Position numbers and translations under genes: made by a program | Notes under the pieces: model-generated | What the model saw: the letters and a program-made list of their open reading frames with translations, nothing else | The model's database searches: none | Told to the model about the DNA's origin: nothing | Source: Dichomitus squalens LYAD-421 SS1 | Taxonomy: Eukaryota > Basidiomycota > Agaricomycetes > Polyporales > Polyporaceae | Direction of reading: 5' to 3' | DNA length: 48,536 bases | Assembly (NCBI RefSeq): GCF_000275845.1 | Contig: NW_006766964.1 | Coordinates: 37,618 to 86,153 of the forward strand | Shown: positions 1 through 10,383 of the stretch, in pieces | Numbering within the stretch: the first letter of the stretch is position 1 | Layout: every line of letters starts with the position of its first letter

Positions 1-299
1 CCGGTTAGTCCTCCGGTCCTAAGGTCACTAACGACCCCGGTACAAGTGCTGGCGGGCGCAAGTGCGTGGCCTGGCACAGGGATACCTGAAACCCCATACG
101 CCTCGAAAGCGCAATAGGGTGCTGCACGATACTAGATACTAGACTACAAGCGCTCACGGGCACAACTGTGCAAAGTCACCGTGGCAGCAGTGTCGGCGGG
201 CACAGTCAAGAGTTTAGGAAAGTGGAGGGGATGCACGGGCAGAACCGAGTGTCGACAGAGAGGGATGATGGGTGCGCGCAGTGATAAACGTCAACACAA
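1..299. other. No gene seen
   Basis: I see no coding region or RNA gene here. The sequence runs into the repeat-containing stretch described next and may be part of the same retroelement debris. Confidence 0.4.
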
Positions 300-800
300 A
301 ACTTCGGTCAGAGCGCAGGGCTCATAACCTGATAAACTCGGGGCTGTGAAGACAAAGATTAGATCCGACTAGAGTCGAAGCAAGATCTTCAGTCAGTAAG
401 GAAAGACTATATTGCAGCAACGAACTGTACCTAGAGTCGAAGCAAGACTACAAAGGTCAAGTAAGTAACTACAAGCTAGAGATAGATGTAACGAAGTACT
501 CACTCTTCAGTCAGTAAGGAAAGACTGAAGAGGGAGGACACAATCTGAAGTCCTTATATACTACAGAGAAGTGTCCATGACTAATCAAAGAGTGGTTAGT
601 CACATGTACCATAGTGCGATGAATAATATGATGGTGAACGAATTGCGACGTATCGCACCATAGGATGAGTAAGAGATGAGTAAGGCATAGACCTGTCTAG
701 ACCGTTCTGGAGTAGTACGGATTGTCCTGGACAGTACCAGAAGAGTCCGGAAGCATAGCTATAGTACACGAGCAGAGAGTCCCAAATATGGTAACATACT
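300..800 (+). repeat. LTR-like region with interspersed direct repeats
   Basis: Two different motifs each occur twice. CTAGAGTCGAAGCAAGA is at 369-385 and 431-447. A 22-base motif starting CTTCAGTCAGTAAGG is at 387-408 and 505-526. A TATA-like TTATATACTA follows at about 553-562. Interleaved short repeats plus a TATA motif upstream of a long open frame (1034 onward) resemble the regulatory part of a fungal retrotransposon LTR. No second LTR, primer-binding site or polymerase domain is visible in the window, so the retroelement reading is inference. Confidence 0.35.
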
Positions 801-947
801 ACATAAGCGACTACAGCTAAGCGCTAGGAGATGCATAGCCTCGTGTAGTCCGGACCGGATAAGTCCAAGTTCAACAAGCCACCATGCTTTCTCCTTCCCC
901 TCAGAGAGACAACGCAGAGCACCACCCTGAGACCAGGGGACGACAGT

Positions 948-986
948 TGCAGCATCAGCAACAACAACAACAGCAACAGCAGCAGG
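948..986. repeat. CAA/CAG microsatellite
   Basis: Imperfect CAA and CAG trinucleotides run for about 39 bases just upstream of the open frame at 1034. In that frame they would lie before the first ATG, so they are treated as simple repeat rather than a glutamine tract. Confidence 0.7.
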
Positions 987-1033
987 AAGACGCGACGCGC
1001 AATCAGCCACCCTGAACCGACGCTGAGGAACGG

Positions 1034-1492
1034 GTGAGACAAGACCAAGACGAAGAGATGCGATCCGAATCGGACCTATTCACGGAGCGCGAGAGATCGA
1101 CCGAGGAGGAGAGCCTAGCCCTGAAGAAGTTGAGAACTTCGAGGGAGACCTACTCTGTGAGCAAGGCCTGCACCATCGCTCGTGAGCACTCCCCGCTTAG
1201 AAAGATCCCGCCTCAGTCCGCTTGGGATGAGGAGAAGAAGAACATCCCCACTCCTGTCCGCCTGGACATCATCTCCGACTGGGTCAAGGCATACGGAGAC
1301 AGAGAGCCGTATAACCTGATCTATGACGAAGCGCTCCATGCGAACCTGTCGACTGGAGTGTACGCGAACTTCTGGTCTAGCATAGGGACAAGGACAAGCC
1401 CGAGTTCCCCATGGAGGGGCACAAGCCGTTCACCCCAGGGCCCTTCCCCACGTCCACATCAGGAAACCTGGGAATCCCTTAATGCCCCTTAA
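1034..1492 (+). CDS. Hydrophilic open-frame fragment, possibly retroelement gag-like
   Basis: This is a 152-codon frame with a strongly charged N-terminal half (MRQDQDEEMRSESD, rich in E, R and S). A more protein-like centre contains a WVKAYGDREPYNLIYDEAL segment. The last third is Pro/Ser/Arg-rich and looks like read-through into non-coding DNA. I do not recognise a named domain. Its position after an LTR-like stretch, and a second fragment at 1815-2234, suggest remains of one repeated gag-like gene split by the TTAAG-rich insert at about 1479-1790. It is probably not a functional gene. Confidence 0.3.
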   Translation: MRQDQDEEMRSESDLFTERERSTEEESLALKKLRTSRETYSVSKACTIAREHSPLRKIPPQSAWDEEKKNIPTPVRLDIISDWVKAYGDREPYNLIYDEALHANLSTGVYANFWSSIGTRTSPSSPWRGTSRSPQGPSPRPHQETWESLNAP

Positions 1493-1790
1493 ACTCGCCT
1501 TTAAGGGCGTTAAGACGCTTAAGATGGCTTTAAGATCATATAAGACGTAAGAATTAAGATGCTCAATTAAGACACATTAAGACGATTAAGATGGGCGAAT
1601 GCGAATACGTTCTACACCGTCGTCGCGTGCACCGGCCTCTGTCACAATGTCTGTACACGCTCCAACTGGTCTCTCTTGGTCTCTCACTCTGCTCCGCTCC
1701 ATCATTGACACGCTGTACGGAGTTGAGGGTGAGCAGCTCGAAGATATGGCGTGGGAGAGCTAAGTGGCTTAAGGCGCTAAGCCATTAAGC
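1479..1790. mobile_element. TTAAG-rich island, candidate small TIR element
   Basis: TTAAG or its complement CTTAA occurs more than ten times, concentrated at 1480-1600 and 1760-1790. The left edge reads CTTAATGCCCCTTAAACTCG. The reverse complement of the right edge reads CTTAATGGCTTAGCGCC, so the ends are loosely inverted. No clear target-site duplication was found. Arrays of one short motif near both ends are common in non-autonomous DNA transposons. It has no coding capacity. Confidence 0.35.
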
Positions 1791-1814
1791 TTATGCACGG
1801 TTTACTGATGCATA

Positions 1815-2234
1815 TCAGCGATTGGCGCCACCGAGCAAGTCGAGGAGCAGAAGGAGTTCCTCCTCGCTTTGGTCCCCCACGGTGGAGGTCGCGAGATGAA
1901 AAACGCGGCGGGCAAGATCGCCCAATGCTTCCAGGAATTCCTCAGCTCTCTCCACTGTGAGAGCTATGGCGGCAGGGGTGTCGACGTCACGGTGCTCCCC
2001 CCGGACCCGAGGAACCCAGGCGGCCCCGGGAGCAAAAATCCCTTCGCACAGCCATGGACCTTCTACGTACAGATCCAGGAAGACCCAAAGGACCTCATGC
2101 GCGCCTTCTTCCTGTATCAGGAGCACTTCGCCCTAACGTACCCGGGAACTTCACCAAGGGCTGGGTGGAAACCGAGATTGCCCTCTGTGTTCGTAAATCA
2201 CAAGTGGCCTTACCGTCTAATCGTGACCTTCTAA
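1815..2234 (+). pseudogene. Decayed open frame of unknown, probably repeated, family
   Basis: The frame is open from before its first ATG (1869) and reads ATEQVEEQKEFLLAL, then a segment containing KNPFAQPWTFYVQ and FFLYQEHFALTYPG. It resembles a real protein until about 2150, after which the likely continuation moves to another frame (start NFTKGWVETEI). I cannot name the family. It could be the C-terminal part of the 1034-1492 fragment. The frame change and lack of a clear start argue that it is not functional. Confidence 0.35.
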
Positions 2235-2235
2235 C

Positions 2236-4819
2236 CCCATCGCCCATAAGCCGGACATCACTTTGTTCGCCGACCATGATGTCGATGCGGTTGATGCTTG
2301 GAAGAAGGAGTTGGAAACCGATTCAGCTCAGGCGACGAAGTACCGGACCCCACATTCACCGGCGCGGACATGGGCTTTGCGGCCTCTTTCATCGAAAAAC
2401 TACTGAAGACTTACGACTGCTTCCAGGACCCTCCTGAGGGGAAGTTGAGAGAAAACTGGCAATTTGTGCTCCCCAGCAAACAAAGCAACCGCGACAAAGC
2501 TGAAGAAGCACTAGGTCAGAACATAGCGTACGCAGCGGAGATACTAAGGCGCCAACATCGGCACTGCTGCTACTCCGTTTTCGTTTTCGGCCGCAAAGCG
2601 CGCCTGGCTCGATGGGATCGCGCCGGGGCCATCGTGACAGAAGCTTTCGATCTTGTGGACGATCCACTGCCGCTGTGCGAGTTCTTCTGGTTATTCTCCC
2701 AGAATCTCTCCGAGGCGCAGCGTGGCTATGACCTCACAGTTCACCCCGTCCTCTCGCCGGATGACAGTGAGCGTTTCCATCAAGCCATCAGAAAGCACGC
2801 GGAGACGCAGCTCAGTAAGCAGAAGACAATCGAGGAGGCGGTCAAGGAGCACTACTTCGAGGATTGTGTCGTGTCTATGTGGATAACCACAGCTTCGGCC
2901 GACACGGACCAGCAATTCCTCGTGTCGCGCCCTCTCCTCACACCTTTGACGTTCGTAGGACGCGCATATCGCTTATATTGGGCTCTGGAATGCAGCACCA
3001 ATCGTATCGTCCTCCTCAAGGACTCATGGAGGTACCCCCTGGATCATTTCCAGCGCGAGGGGACGATCATGGAAGTCCTGTCTGACGTTCCCAACGTCCC
3101 GAGTGTTGTCTGCCATGGTGATGTCCACTGGGTCGAAGTCACAGCGAATGATGAGGAGTATATTCTTGACGTCCACGGTGAGTATCATTTGCCCGCACCA
3201 GGCCCAGGACTCGTAAGCCATTGACCTTGACGTGATTAGATGATGTATATCAAACAACGCACACTCAGAGGTTCATCGACGAACCTTGGGTCTGTGGATT
3301 CAAAGAGGCACTGAAGCAACGAATCTTCGAGCGCACACATTATCACGTTGTGGTGGATGCCGCCGGTTACAACTTGCTCGACCTGAGCGGAACATCGGAG
3401 CTGTTGCATGGGTCGTTCCATGCTTTTAAAGGTGTGCAACCATACCATCTCTAGCGTACAAATCTGAGTCTGTTGAGGAGCTATGCGACATGCGCACGAA
3501 TGGCATGGCTATATTCACGGCGTACTCGACCCATGGAGTGTCGTTCTTTATCGGCCTTACGGGTCTGATCGGCGTCGAGGTTACCTGATCAAATGGGACT
3601 TAAGTACGCAAGTCCCTGATGTACGTGCCTAATCTCGAAGAGTCGTCGCTATTCTGACTCAGTGCTACTACTGTTATAGATTCAATCTCATCTTCAACAT
3701 GGACATCAGGTCTCATCGTGGCCAGTGGCTACAAGCGTAAGTACTCCTGCTCCGCTCCCAAGTGCATTTTCATAGCTCATGACCACTCATCAGCAAGACT
3801 GGCAATTCGTTAGCCAGGCTAGGCTTACAAACCATGCCCTTCCGCCCGGTCTCCTCCAGGATATGGAGTCTATGATCTGGCTTCTCATCTATTGCGGGCT
3901 CTTACGTCTTCAGCATGATCAGGAACCTGCGGAGACTCGACGTTATCTCGAGATGGTGTTTGATTTTTACTCACCTCAGGTCAAGGACAAGGGCCTAGGG
4001 CCCCTAGGCGGCACCGGAAAGCTTGCTGAACTACGGCAGAGAACTCTTATTCGAACGGTCCATTGGACCAACCACGTATTCCAGCAGTGGATACATACTC
4101 TCCTCGACGCCCGATCCCCATTAGACGACAATCCTTGCCGAGATGAGTTCAAGGCGTTGTGGAACCCAAGTACAATCGCGGCGATATGGAAGAACATGCT
4201 TTACCAGGACACCATTCCCGATGACGAGATGGTCAATAACCTTGACCCTGACCAACTCGGGACGGACATGGTATCCGCCATTCCCGCTGCTGTTGCTCGC
4301 ACACAGTCGCAGATGCCCACGAGCATCAGCACGAGGTATCAGACACGCTCTATGACAGCGTTGAGGCACATGGAATCCGCGAAGAAGGCCGTCAAAGTCG
4401 AGTACCTTCGCGTTGGAGTGGCAGGAAAGGCGCCAGCCCATCATTCGCGAACCCACGGTATGAGCACCGTAAGGTTGATTCCTTGCAATCTTCTGATATT
4501 TGCCAACAGGTACATCAATGACGACATATACGCACCTTGCTGCAGCGATGCAGCCATTTGTGATGAGCGGCGGACTAGCAGGTATGTGCTCACGGCAAGC
4601 CTAGCATATTTGCAGATGAGCTCAAGTCTTGCCGGTACAGCCGCAAGTTCTCTGGAGACGGCGCATGGCCCGGAATACACGAGCATGACGCATAGATATG
4701 CGCAGCCTGTACCAGATGCGGATGGAGGAGCGTCATCACGTCCCAAACACGCACCGGCGCAGAGTAGGAAGGTTCAGATCAGTCTAGGCAAGAAGAGTGC
4801 ATTGAGGAAGATGGTGTGA
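2236..4819 (+). pseudogene. Decayed FunK1 (fungal-type protein kinase) copy
   Basis: This is a paralogue of the intact FunK1 gene just downstream. Matching blocks run in the same order: an N-terminal PDITLF region (2250), a long exon (about 2330-3177) with AEILRRQHRH and RWDRAGAIVTEAFD, an exon at 3240-3431 with DEPWVCGF and RTHYHVVVDAAGYNLL, the catalytic segment at about 3500-3620, and the C-terminal block QDWQFVSQARLTNHALPPG onward (3791). Damage is visible. There is a frame change near 2330-2370. The next candidate intron (3432-3454) is only 23 nt and ends in a stop if unspliced, and the frame changes again before the catalytic segment. The catalytic loop reads IHGVLDPWS instead of HRDISxGN, and the metal-binding motif reads LIKWD (Lys at 3591-3593) instead of LIDW. 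The kinase is dead by sequence; a non-catalytic product is unlikely given the frame breaks. Confidence 0.75.
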
Positions 4820-5214
4820 TATGGTACGATGTTGCATGTATGTATTGATGAGGGAGCGTGAATGGCAGTAGAATCATGGTTGTAGCAAGTCTTACGCCGA
4901 AACGTTAGCTCTGACGACTCACGAAATAACCCCGCTACGCTCCGACGAGTTGTGATGCTGCTCTTTTGGACGCAAAAGTCGCATAATCGATTTGAGGGGT
5001 AAGTCTCTGCGAGTCTATGACTCCTTGACGGAGTGAGCGAACTTGAAGCTTTTGCGCGCAAGCGCTGAGGCGCCAAGGTCGGTGTTATGATTAGTCATCG
5101 TGGCCCCGAGAAGTTCGGCGTCTGGTTCGAGGTTGATGCCTTTCGTTCCACTCCCCTGCTCCGTGCCCTGATCCACTGCTCTCACAATCTAACACCGCTA
5201 TCCCAGTCGTTCAC
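4820..5214. other. Intergenic, no feature seen
   Basis: This lies between the decayed and the intact FunK1 copies. No coding segment, RNA gene or clear TATA box was found. Confidence 0.5.
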
Positions 5215-7884
5215 ATGGTTCGCTCTCATTCCAGGCACTCGAAGCTCGCCTACGATGCTCCCCTTGCCGTCTCCGATTCCGAATCCTTGTGCACCAAGGG
5301 GTTCAACTCTGCCACTGCCGACGCACGACACTACCAGAACGCACAAGAATCGAGGTCTTTCACGATTGGACCGATGCCCCCGCGCATCTTCTTGGACTGT
5401 TTCTTCGCTGCCACGCCCTTCGAACCCTCCTCTCACATGCTATCCAGCACCAATGCCTTCCGCTCGGTACCTCATAAGGTGTCGTCCAATTCGCAGATTT
5501 GCCGATCTATGGTGAGCTGTCCACGCTTGGTTTATTTCCGTCGTCTCGTTGATATTCGATCAAGGTCAAGGCTCTTAATAGGAAGACCACACATAAGTCG
5601 CGATGTCCTGGTTTTGTGTTTCGTACTTCAGCACCTGCCAAGCCCACGCCACGTTCTGCCATCCCCGCCCCCCATATTTGCTGCTATGCGGCGGACAGTA
5701 TGCCAAGGATACACTCGCTGGCCTCGTCTCGCCCTGAGTCTGGATTCGCCGAACTGTTCATCGAGGTCAAAACCGACCCTTCCCATGATTTCTTTGTAGA
5801 CCCCCCATCCGATGCGGGCGCCGACAACCTTGCAGCCCACGAGTTCGTGCACCAGCCTGACGACCCCAACTTGGTCCACGAGGCCCAAGCAGCACTCGGT
5901 CGACACGTCGATTATGCTGCGGAAATCCTCGCCCGTCAACACCGTTCTTTCCTATTCTCTATCTCCATGTCTGGCTCTTGCGCGCGTTTGTTCCGATGGG
6001 ACCGCGCAGGCTGCATTGTGACTGAGTCCTTCGATATTCGCGAGCACCCTGAGATTCTATGCGAATTCTTATGGCGATTCTCGCAGACGTCAGACGTAGG
6101 CCGTGGCCACGACGTGACCGTCGAGGTGGCGACACCCGAAGAGGAACTACACTTCAAGGACGCAGTCAGAGGCCACGTACAACTTCAGCTCTCTATTGAA
6201 GGCGAAGCGCTCGAAAAGGCGATATTAGAGCATTATGCCCCGGGTCATGTTGCCGCTATTCACGTACTACCTCAGGACTGTACTTCCGCGCCAGACAACA
6301 TACGTCGATTCATTGTCTCACGTCCCGTAGTCGCCCCGCTCTACTTGGCTGGCCGAGGTACAAGAGGGTACTGGGCGATGGATACCTCCGATCGTCGTGT
6401 CGTGTTCATCAAGGATACATGGCGCAATTGTGAAACAATGCCAGGTCGGGAAGGCGATCTCCTCCGCCACTTGCACGATCAAGGCGTACACTATATACCT
6501 TCCGTCGTCTGCCACGGTGATGTGCCAGACTGCTTTCCGGAAGAGCCTCGGCTCATTGCTAGTATGTCTACTGGTCAATCATCTGTATACCGCCGCTGAA
6601 CCACGTCCAGGCAATGAATACCATGTCACTGCCACCGATGAATTCAGGACGCATCCTTGGGTCTGTCAGGTCGCAGGTCAAATGGTAACCGTATACAAGC
6701 AGGCGCATTACCGAGTCGTTCTTGGGACCGTTGGATATGGTCTGCGAAATTTTCGGGACACTGAAGAATTATTGCACTCGACGTATGACGTTTTCACAGG
6801 TATGTGTAGCGAGAGTCGACTCTCTCCGTGCAGACTACTCATTATACTCCAGCAATGAGGGAAGCATCAACAAAGGCCTCTCGCATCCACAGAGATATCA
6901 GTCTCGGAAACATAGTGCTTGTCAGGGAGCCTGGCCGCACAATCCGTAGAGGCTACCTCATAGACTGGGAGTCGTCATCCGAGGTCGATGAATCTGGGCA
7001 GGCACTCATCCCCGGACGCTCCGTGAGTGTTATGCTGTTAGGCCTGTACTGGGGACTCATCAACACGTCAGGGAACATGGCTGTTCATGTCGCAGAGAAT
7101 GCTTTCGCATGTGAACGCATATGCAAGGCAAACGCTCGCAGACGACATGGAATCATTGCTCTATGTTATCCTATACCCTGCTCTGCGCTGGCTACCTCAC
7201 GATTACTCCGATTACGAGCTGCCAGATCTACTACAGCGCTTCTTCGAAGCTCGGACGGAGATCCGAGGCATATCTCATGGAGGTAACCATAAACTAGCCA
7301 ATGCGGTGTGCCGAGCGACGACAAGGGAGATTGACTTCAAGGACGCCTCATTTCAAGAGTGGCTGAACACTGTAATGGATTATCACTCTCCACCCGAGCC
7401 GCTTGAGGAAGCTTACGCAGGAAGGTGGTCGGATCCGTCTCACCTTGACAGATACTGGTCTGAATTCCTACAGACACACCAGTTGGCACGTAATGACCGC
7501 CTATCAACACGCTCAAGAGCAAGCTCTTCCCCTAACTCTGTCACTTCCACCGTAAATGAGGAGGATCGCGACGCTAGCTCAATTCCCAGCTCGTTGGGCA
7601 AACGCCGCGAGGCTCCCAATCCTCCCTCTGTCTTGTCAGAGCAATTGCCTAAGCGTACACGCAGGGCTTCTGCACGTCGACCTCAGCAAGACTTGGAGGC
7701 CTCGGCTCCGAGGCGCAGTCTGCGCAAACGCCAATCCGCGACCTCCGCGCAAGGGGTCGCTACGAATGATCATGCTCCTCTGCGGCAGCGTCTTCGCAGG
7801 CGCAGTGCGCCTGCGCCTACGCATGGCAAGCAGGATGTCATTCCAAACGACGCCCCTTCGCGAGGTTCGCGTAGACGAGCGTAG
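5215..7884 (+). CDS. FunK1 fungal-type protein kinase, intact
   Basis: Five exons keep frame: 5215-5511, 5565-6561, 6611-6799, 6853-7022 and 7072-7884, giving 821 aa. The introns are 49-53 nt with GT-AG ends. The N-terminus has MPPRIFLDCFF typical of the family. The central region has AEILARQHR and RWDRAGCIVTESFD. The catalytic loop is RIHRDISLGN (HRD at residues about 507-509, Asn 514), and the metal-binding motif is GYLIDWE (Asp about 532). A GTWLFMSQ motif opens the last exon. The C-terminal 150 residues are Ser/Pro-rich with several Arg/Lys clusters (KRTRR, RSLRKR, RLRRR) and may direct the protein to the nucleus. FunK1 kinases are expanded in Agaricomycetes; their substrates are mostly unknown. 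The start is the first ATG of the first exon and is the least certain part. Confidence 0.82.
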
Positions 7885-8658
7885 TTTTAGATTGCATGGC
7901 GAATGGTCTGATCGTACGTATCTTTTCGATTCCTCGTCTGCACGCGTCTCTGAGTCATGTCACGCTCTAGACCAGTGTTCCCGTGCATTAGTGCAAACCT
8001 TGCGGAAATACAGGTCTCAGGCGTTTGTATGGTGATCAGAGACCTTCGTGACCTCACCTGGAACTAGATCACGTAGCTCTGTATGTTCGCTTCTGCAGTA
8101 TAATCAAATTGGTATCGTCTGGCTCCTCCATGCATGTTCATCCCATTCACCTGCTTTTTTGCCCTTGATTCAATGGCCCATGCGCGATGGTTATCGTTGT
8201 TCGGCCCTTCGCGGCATTAGGGATGGGTACGGGTCTACCCGTGGTGGTTTTGGCTGGACCCGTACCCGTACCCGGACGGGTGATAGGTATTTACCCGAGT
8301 GTCTCGGGTATCTGGGAAGGCGTTCCCTAGCGTGAGGTGTTGTACATATTGATGAAGAGCGGGACGAAGCATATTCGGTGTCGATACCGAGTCGTCTAGA
8401 GGCCGGCTAAAATAGCGAGAATGTCGCGAGAGAGCCTTGGCGCAGCGTTGCGAAACCATGCCAAATGCGGAAGGAGCCACGACAGTGCGTCCAGGGCCCG
8501 GGGCCGTCTCCAAGCTCAGTCTCATACTTCCACCTCGGTTTTCCGTTTGTACCTCTCACTCTTCTTCACCACTCTCCTTACACTATCGTCGTCTCTCTCG
8601 CTACTTGCACTGGACGCTGTCTACGCACAACGCTAGACACTACACACGCGCACGCACA
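7885..8658. other. Intergenic; contains a TACCCG-rich fragment
   Basis: No gene is supported. The stretch 8223-8320 is described separately. The 60 bases before 8659 are pyrimidine-rich (CTCACTCTTCTTCACC and similar), a common core-promoter feature in filamentous fungi, and fit transcription of the gene starting at 8659. Confidence 0.5.
8217..8334. mobile_element. TACCCG-repeat fragment, possibly a hAT-type element end
   Basis: The sequence opens TAGGGATGGGTACGGGT, carries many GGGTACGG and CCGTACCC units in both orientations, and closes near TTCCCTA. Arrays of short G/C-rich motifs next to TAGGG-type termini are seen in non-autonomous hAT elements. No matching 8-bp duplication flanks it, so it may be a truncated copy or only a simple-sequence palindrome. 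Confidence 0.3.
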
Positions 8659-9311
8659 ATGTCGACATCTCCCCCGCCTTCCCCGCTCTTCTCGCGTTCA
8701 TCCTCCGGCTCGTCGTCCGGGCACGGCTACATCCCTCTTGGCGTGCCTAAGGTCGCGAAGCTGCTTGTCAAGATGCGCCGGCACCGCTCCAAGGCGAAGG
8801 CGCACCACATCGAGTCCTCGTCCGGGCCCGCGCCACTCACTCACCCTGCACTAAGGGGCGACGGCGCAGTCTCACCCCAGAGGGTTCCGCTCGAGGAGAA
8901 CGTGACGTTCGTCTGTCGGGATGGCGTGGACGTTGCGAAGCTGCTGAGGGCGGCGAGGGCGTCGCTGTACCAGAAGGCGGTAGAGGTTGGTGCGAATGTT
9001 CTGGTGGACGAACAGTGCGTCGTTTTTCTCTCTGCTGAGACGATCGGTGGACTGACTGCATCCTATCACCGCTAGGTGGTCATGTACGATCTGCGGGCCT
9101 AGGCATCGGTCGGACGGGACGTTCAGAGTCTACGTACGTCGTCTGTCTTTCCTTCGTACTCGAGGGCTTGCACGCTAACATATGCGCGGTGCAGGTCCGT
9201 TACTCCGCATGCGGCGCACGCTCGGACAAGCGCGACCCTCAACGGCCGGTCGCGCTCGAGAACGTGCGGGACGTCCCCGGGCTCATGACCATTGTCAGCA
9301 GGCTTGATTGA
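8659..9311 (+). CDS. Conserved-looking 176-aa protein of unknown function
   Basis: Three exons keep phase exactly: 8659-9014, 9076-9133 and 9195-9311. The introns are 61 nt each with GTGCGT..TAG and GTACGT..CAG ends. The N-terminal third is Ser/Pro-rich, followed by a basic stretch (KMRRHRSKAKAHH). Next comes a compact domain with VTFVCRDGVDVAKLL, then WSCTICGPRHRSDGTFRV (Cys at about 122 and 125), YSACGARSDKRDPQRPVAL and a final VPGLMTIVSRLD. The CxxC pair plus one more Cys might bind a metal, but no full finger is visible. Reading through the first intron gives a short 138-codon frame ending at 9075; the spliced model keeps the Cys motif and is preferred. The family is not recognised. Confidence 0.65.
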
Positions 9312-10383
9312 CTGCTCAACACTCTTCTCCCTGCCCTCTCATCTCATCTCTCGATTCACCTTTCATCTCATCGTTCAGACCATCAGTAATATATTCGCCA
9401 GCCCAGTCATCCCTGCTGCATGCATCTCTCATTCCACCAACGTTTCCTCATCTCTACGCCACGACCCACGGACCTTCGCGGACGTTGTACATCAAAATCC
9501 GGATATAACGTATTCACGGGCAGACATCCCTATTCCCCTTCATTGTATCACCACCACCACCACCACCACCACCACCACCACCACCTACGCTTACTGTCCG
9601 TCCACGTACGACTCGCCGTAATTAGTCGACTTACGATACGCGTGTACATCATTGTTCGAGCCAAACACTTTTCTTTTCATTCTCCATATCGAATTCTCTT
9701 TAAGGTCACGCATTGCAAGAGCATCACGTTCGTTTCCCCCCAGCTGTATACGAAGTAAGCCGAAAATTCAATTGTTCCGCGTACGTCTGCGGCGATCTCC
9801 ACTTTACCCCGCCCCCCATCGCCTCGTGTGTGCGTGCAGGACACGGGCCCGCCTCAACGTGTCTGCATATCGCGAAATGTCAGAGCCAGCTCGTGTCAGC
9901 GCGGGGCGGAGGGACTTGAGTCATCGGTGCGTGCTCCGGAACTTTGACATGGGGGCTTCGAATTGACGCTGCGCTCGCAGACTATCTGCGCGTGCGCAGG
10001 ATCTGCTGTGGGAGTGCGTTCTGACTCCTAACTCTGACTTCTGCAGGAGTTCACGGGTATGAACGGATGCTGGCATCCGCTCAAGTGTCGACGTTCTCAA
10101 TTGCTATAGCCAGTACATAGCTGGAGGTCCCCGCAGACTGGCCATCGGTTTGCTTTTTCAAACAGCGCTGATGGATTGTGCATGCTGTAGACGCCACGCC
10201 TAAGCTCCGCCCAAGACATGTCTACGCCTTACCTCATGCATCTGGGAAGGGATGCTGCAGCTGCAGCTGCCAGCCATTGAGTCTCATTCATAGATACCTT
10301 GCACGTAATCGCTTCTCGCTCCACACGTGGCCTCACATGCTGTGGCGACAAAGACTTGCACCACCACTGATCGGCCCCTCGAA
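9312..10383. other. Intergenic with a CAC microsatellite
   Basis: No gene is supported. The first few hundred bases are C/T-rich and probably the 3' untranslated region of the 176-aa protein gene. The rest has only short unrelated frames. Confidence 0.5.
9549..9585. repeat. (CAC)n microsatellite
   Basis: Twelve uninterrupted CAC units. It is a simple repeat in non-coding DNA. Confidence 0.9.
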
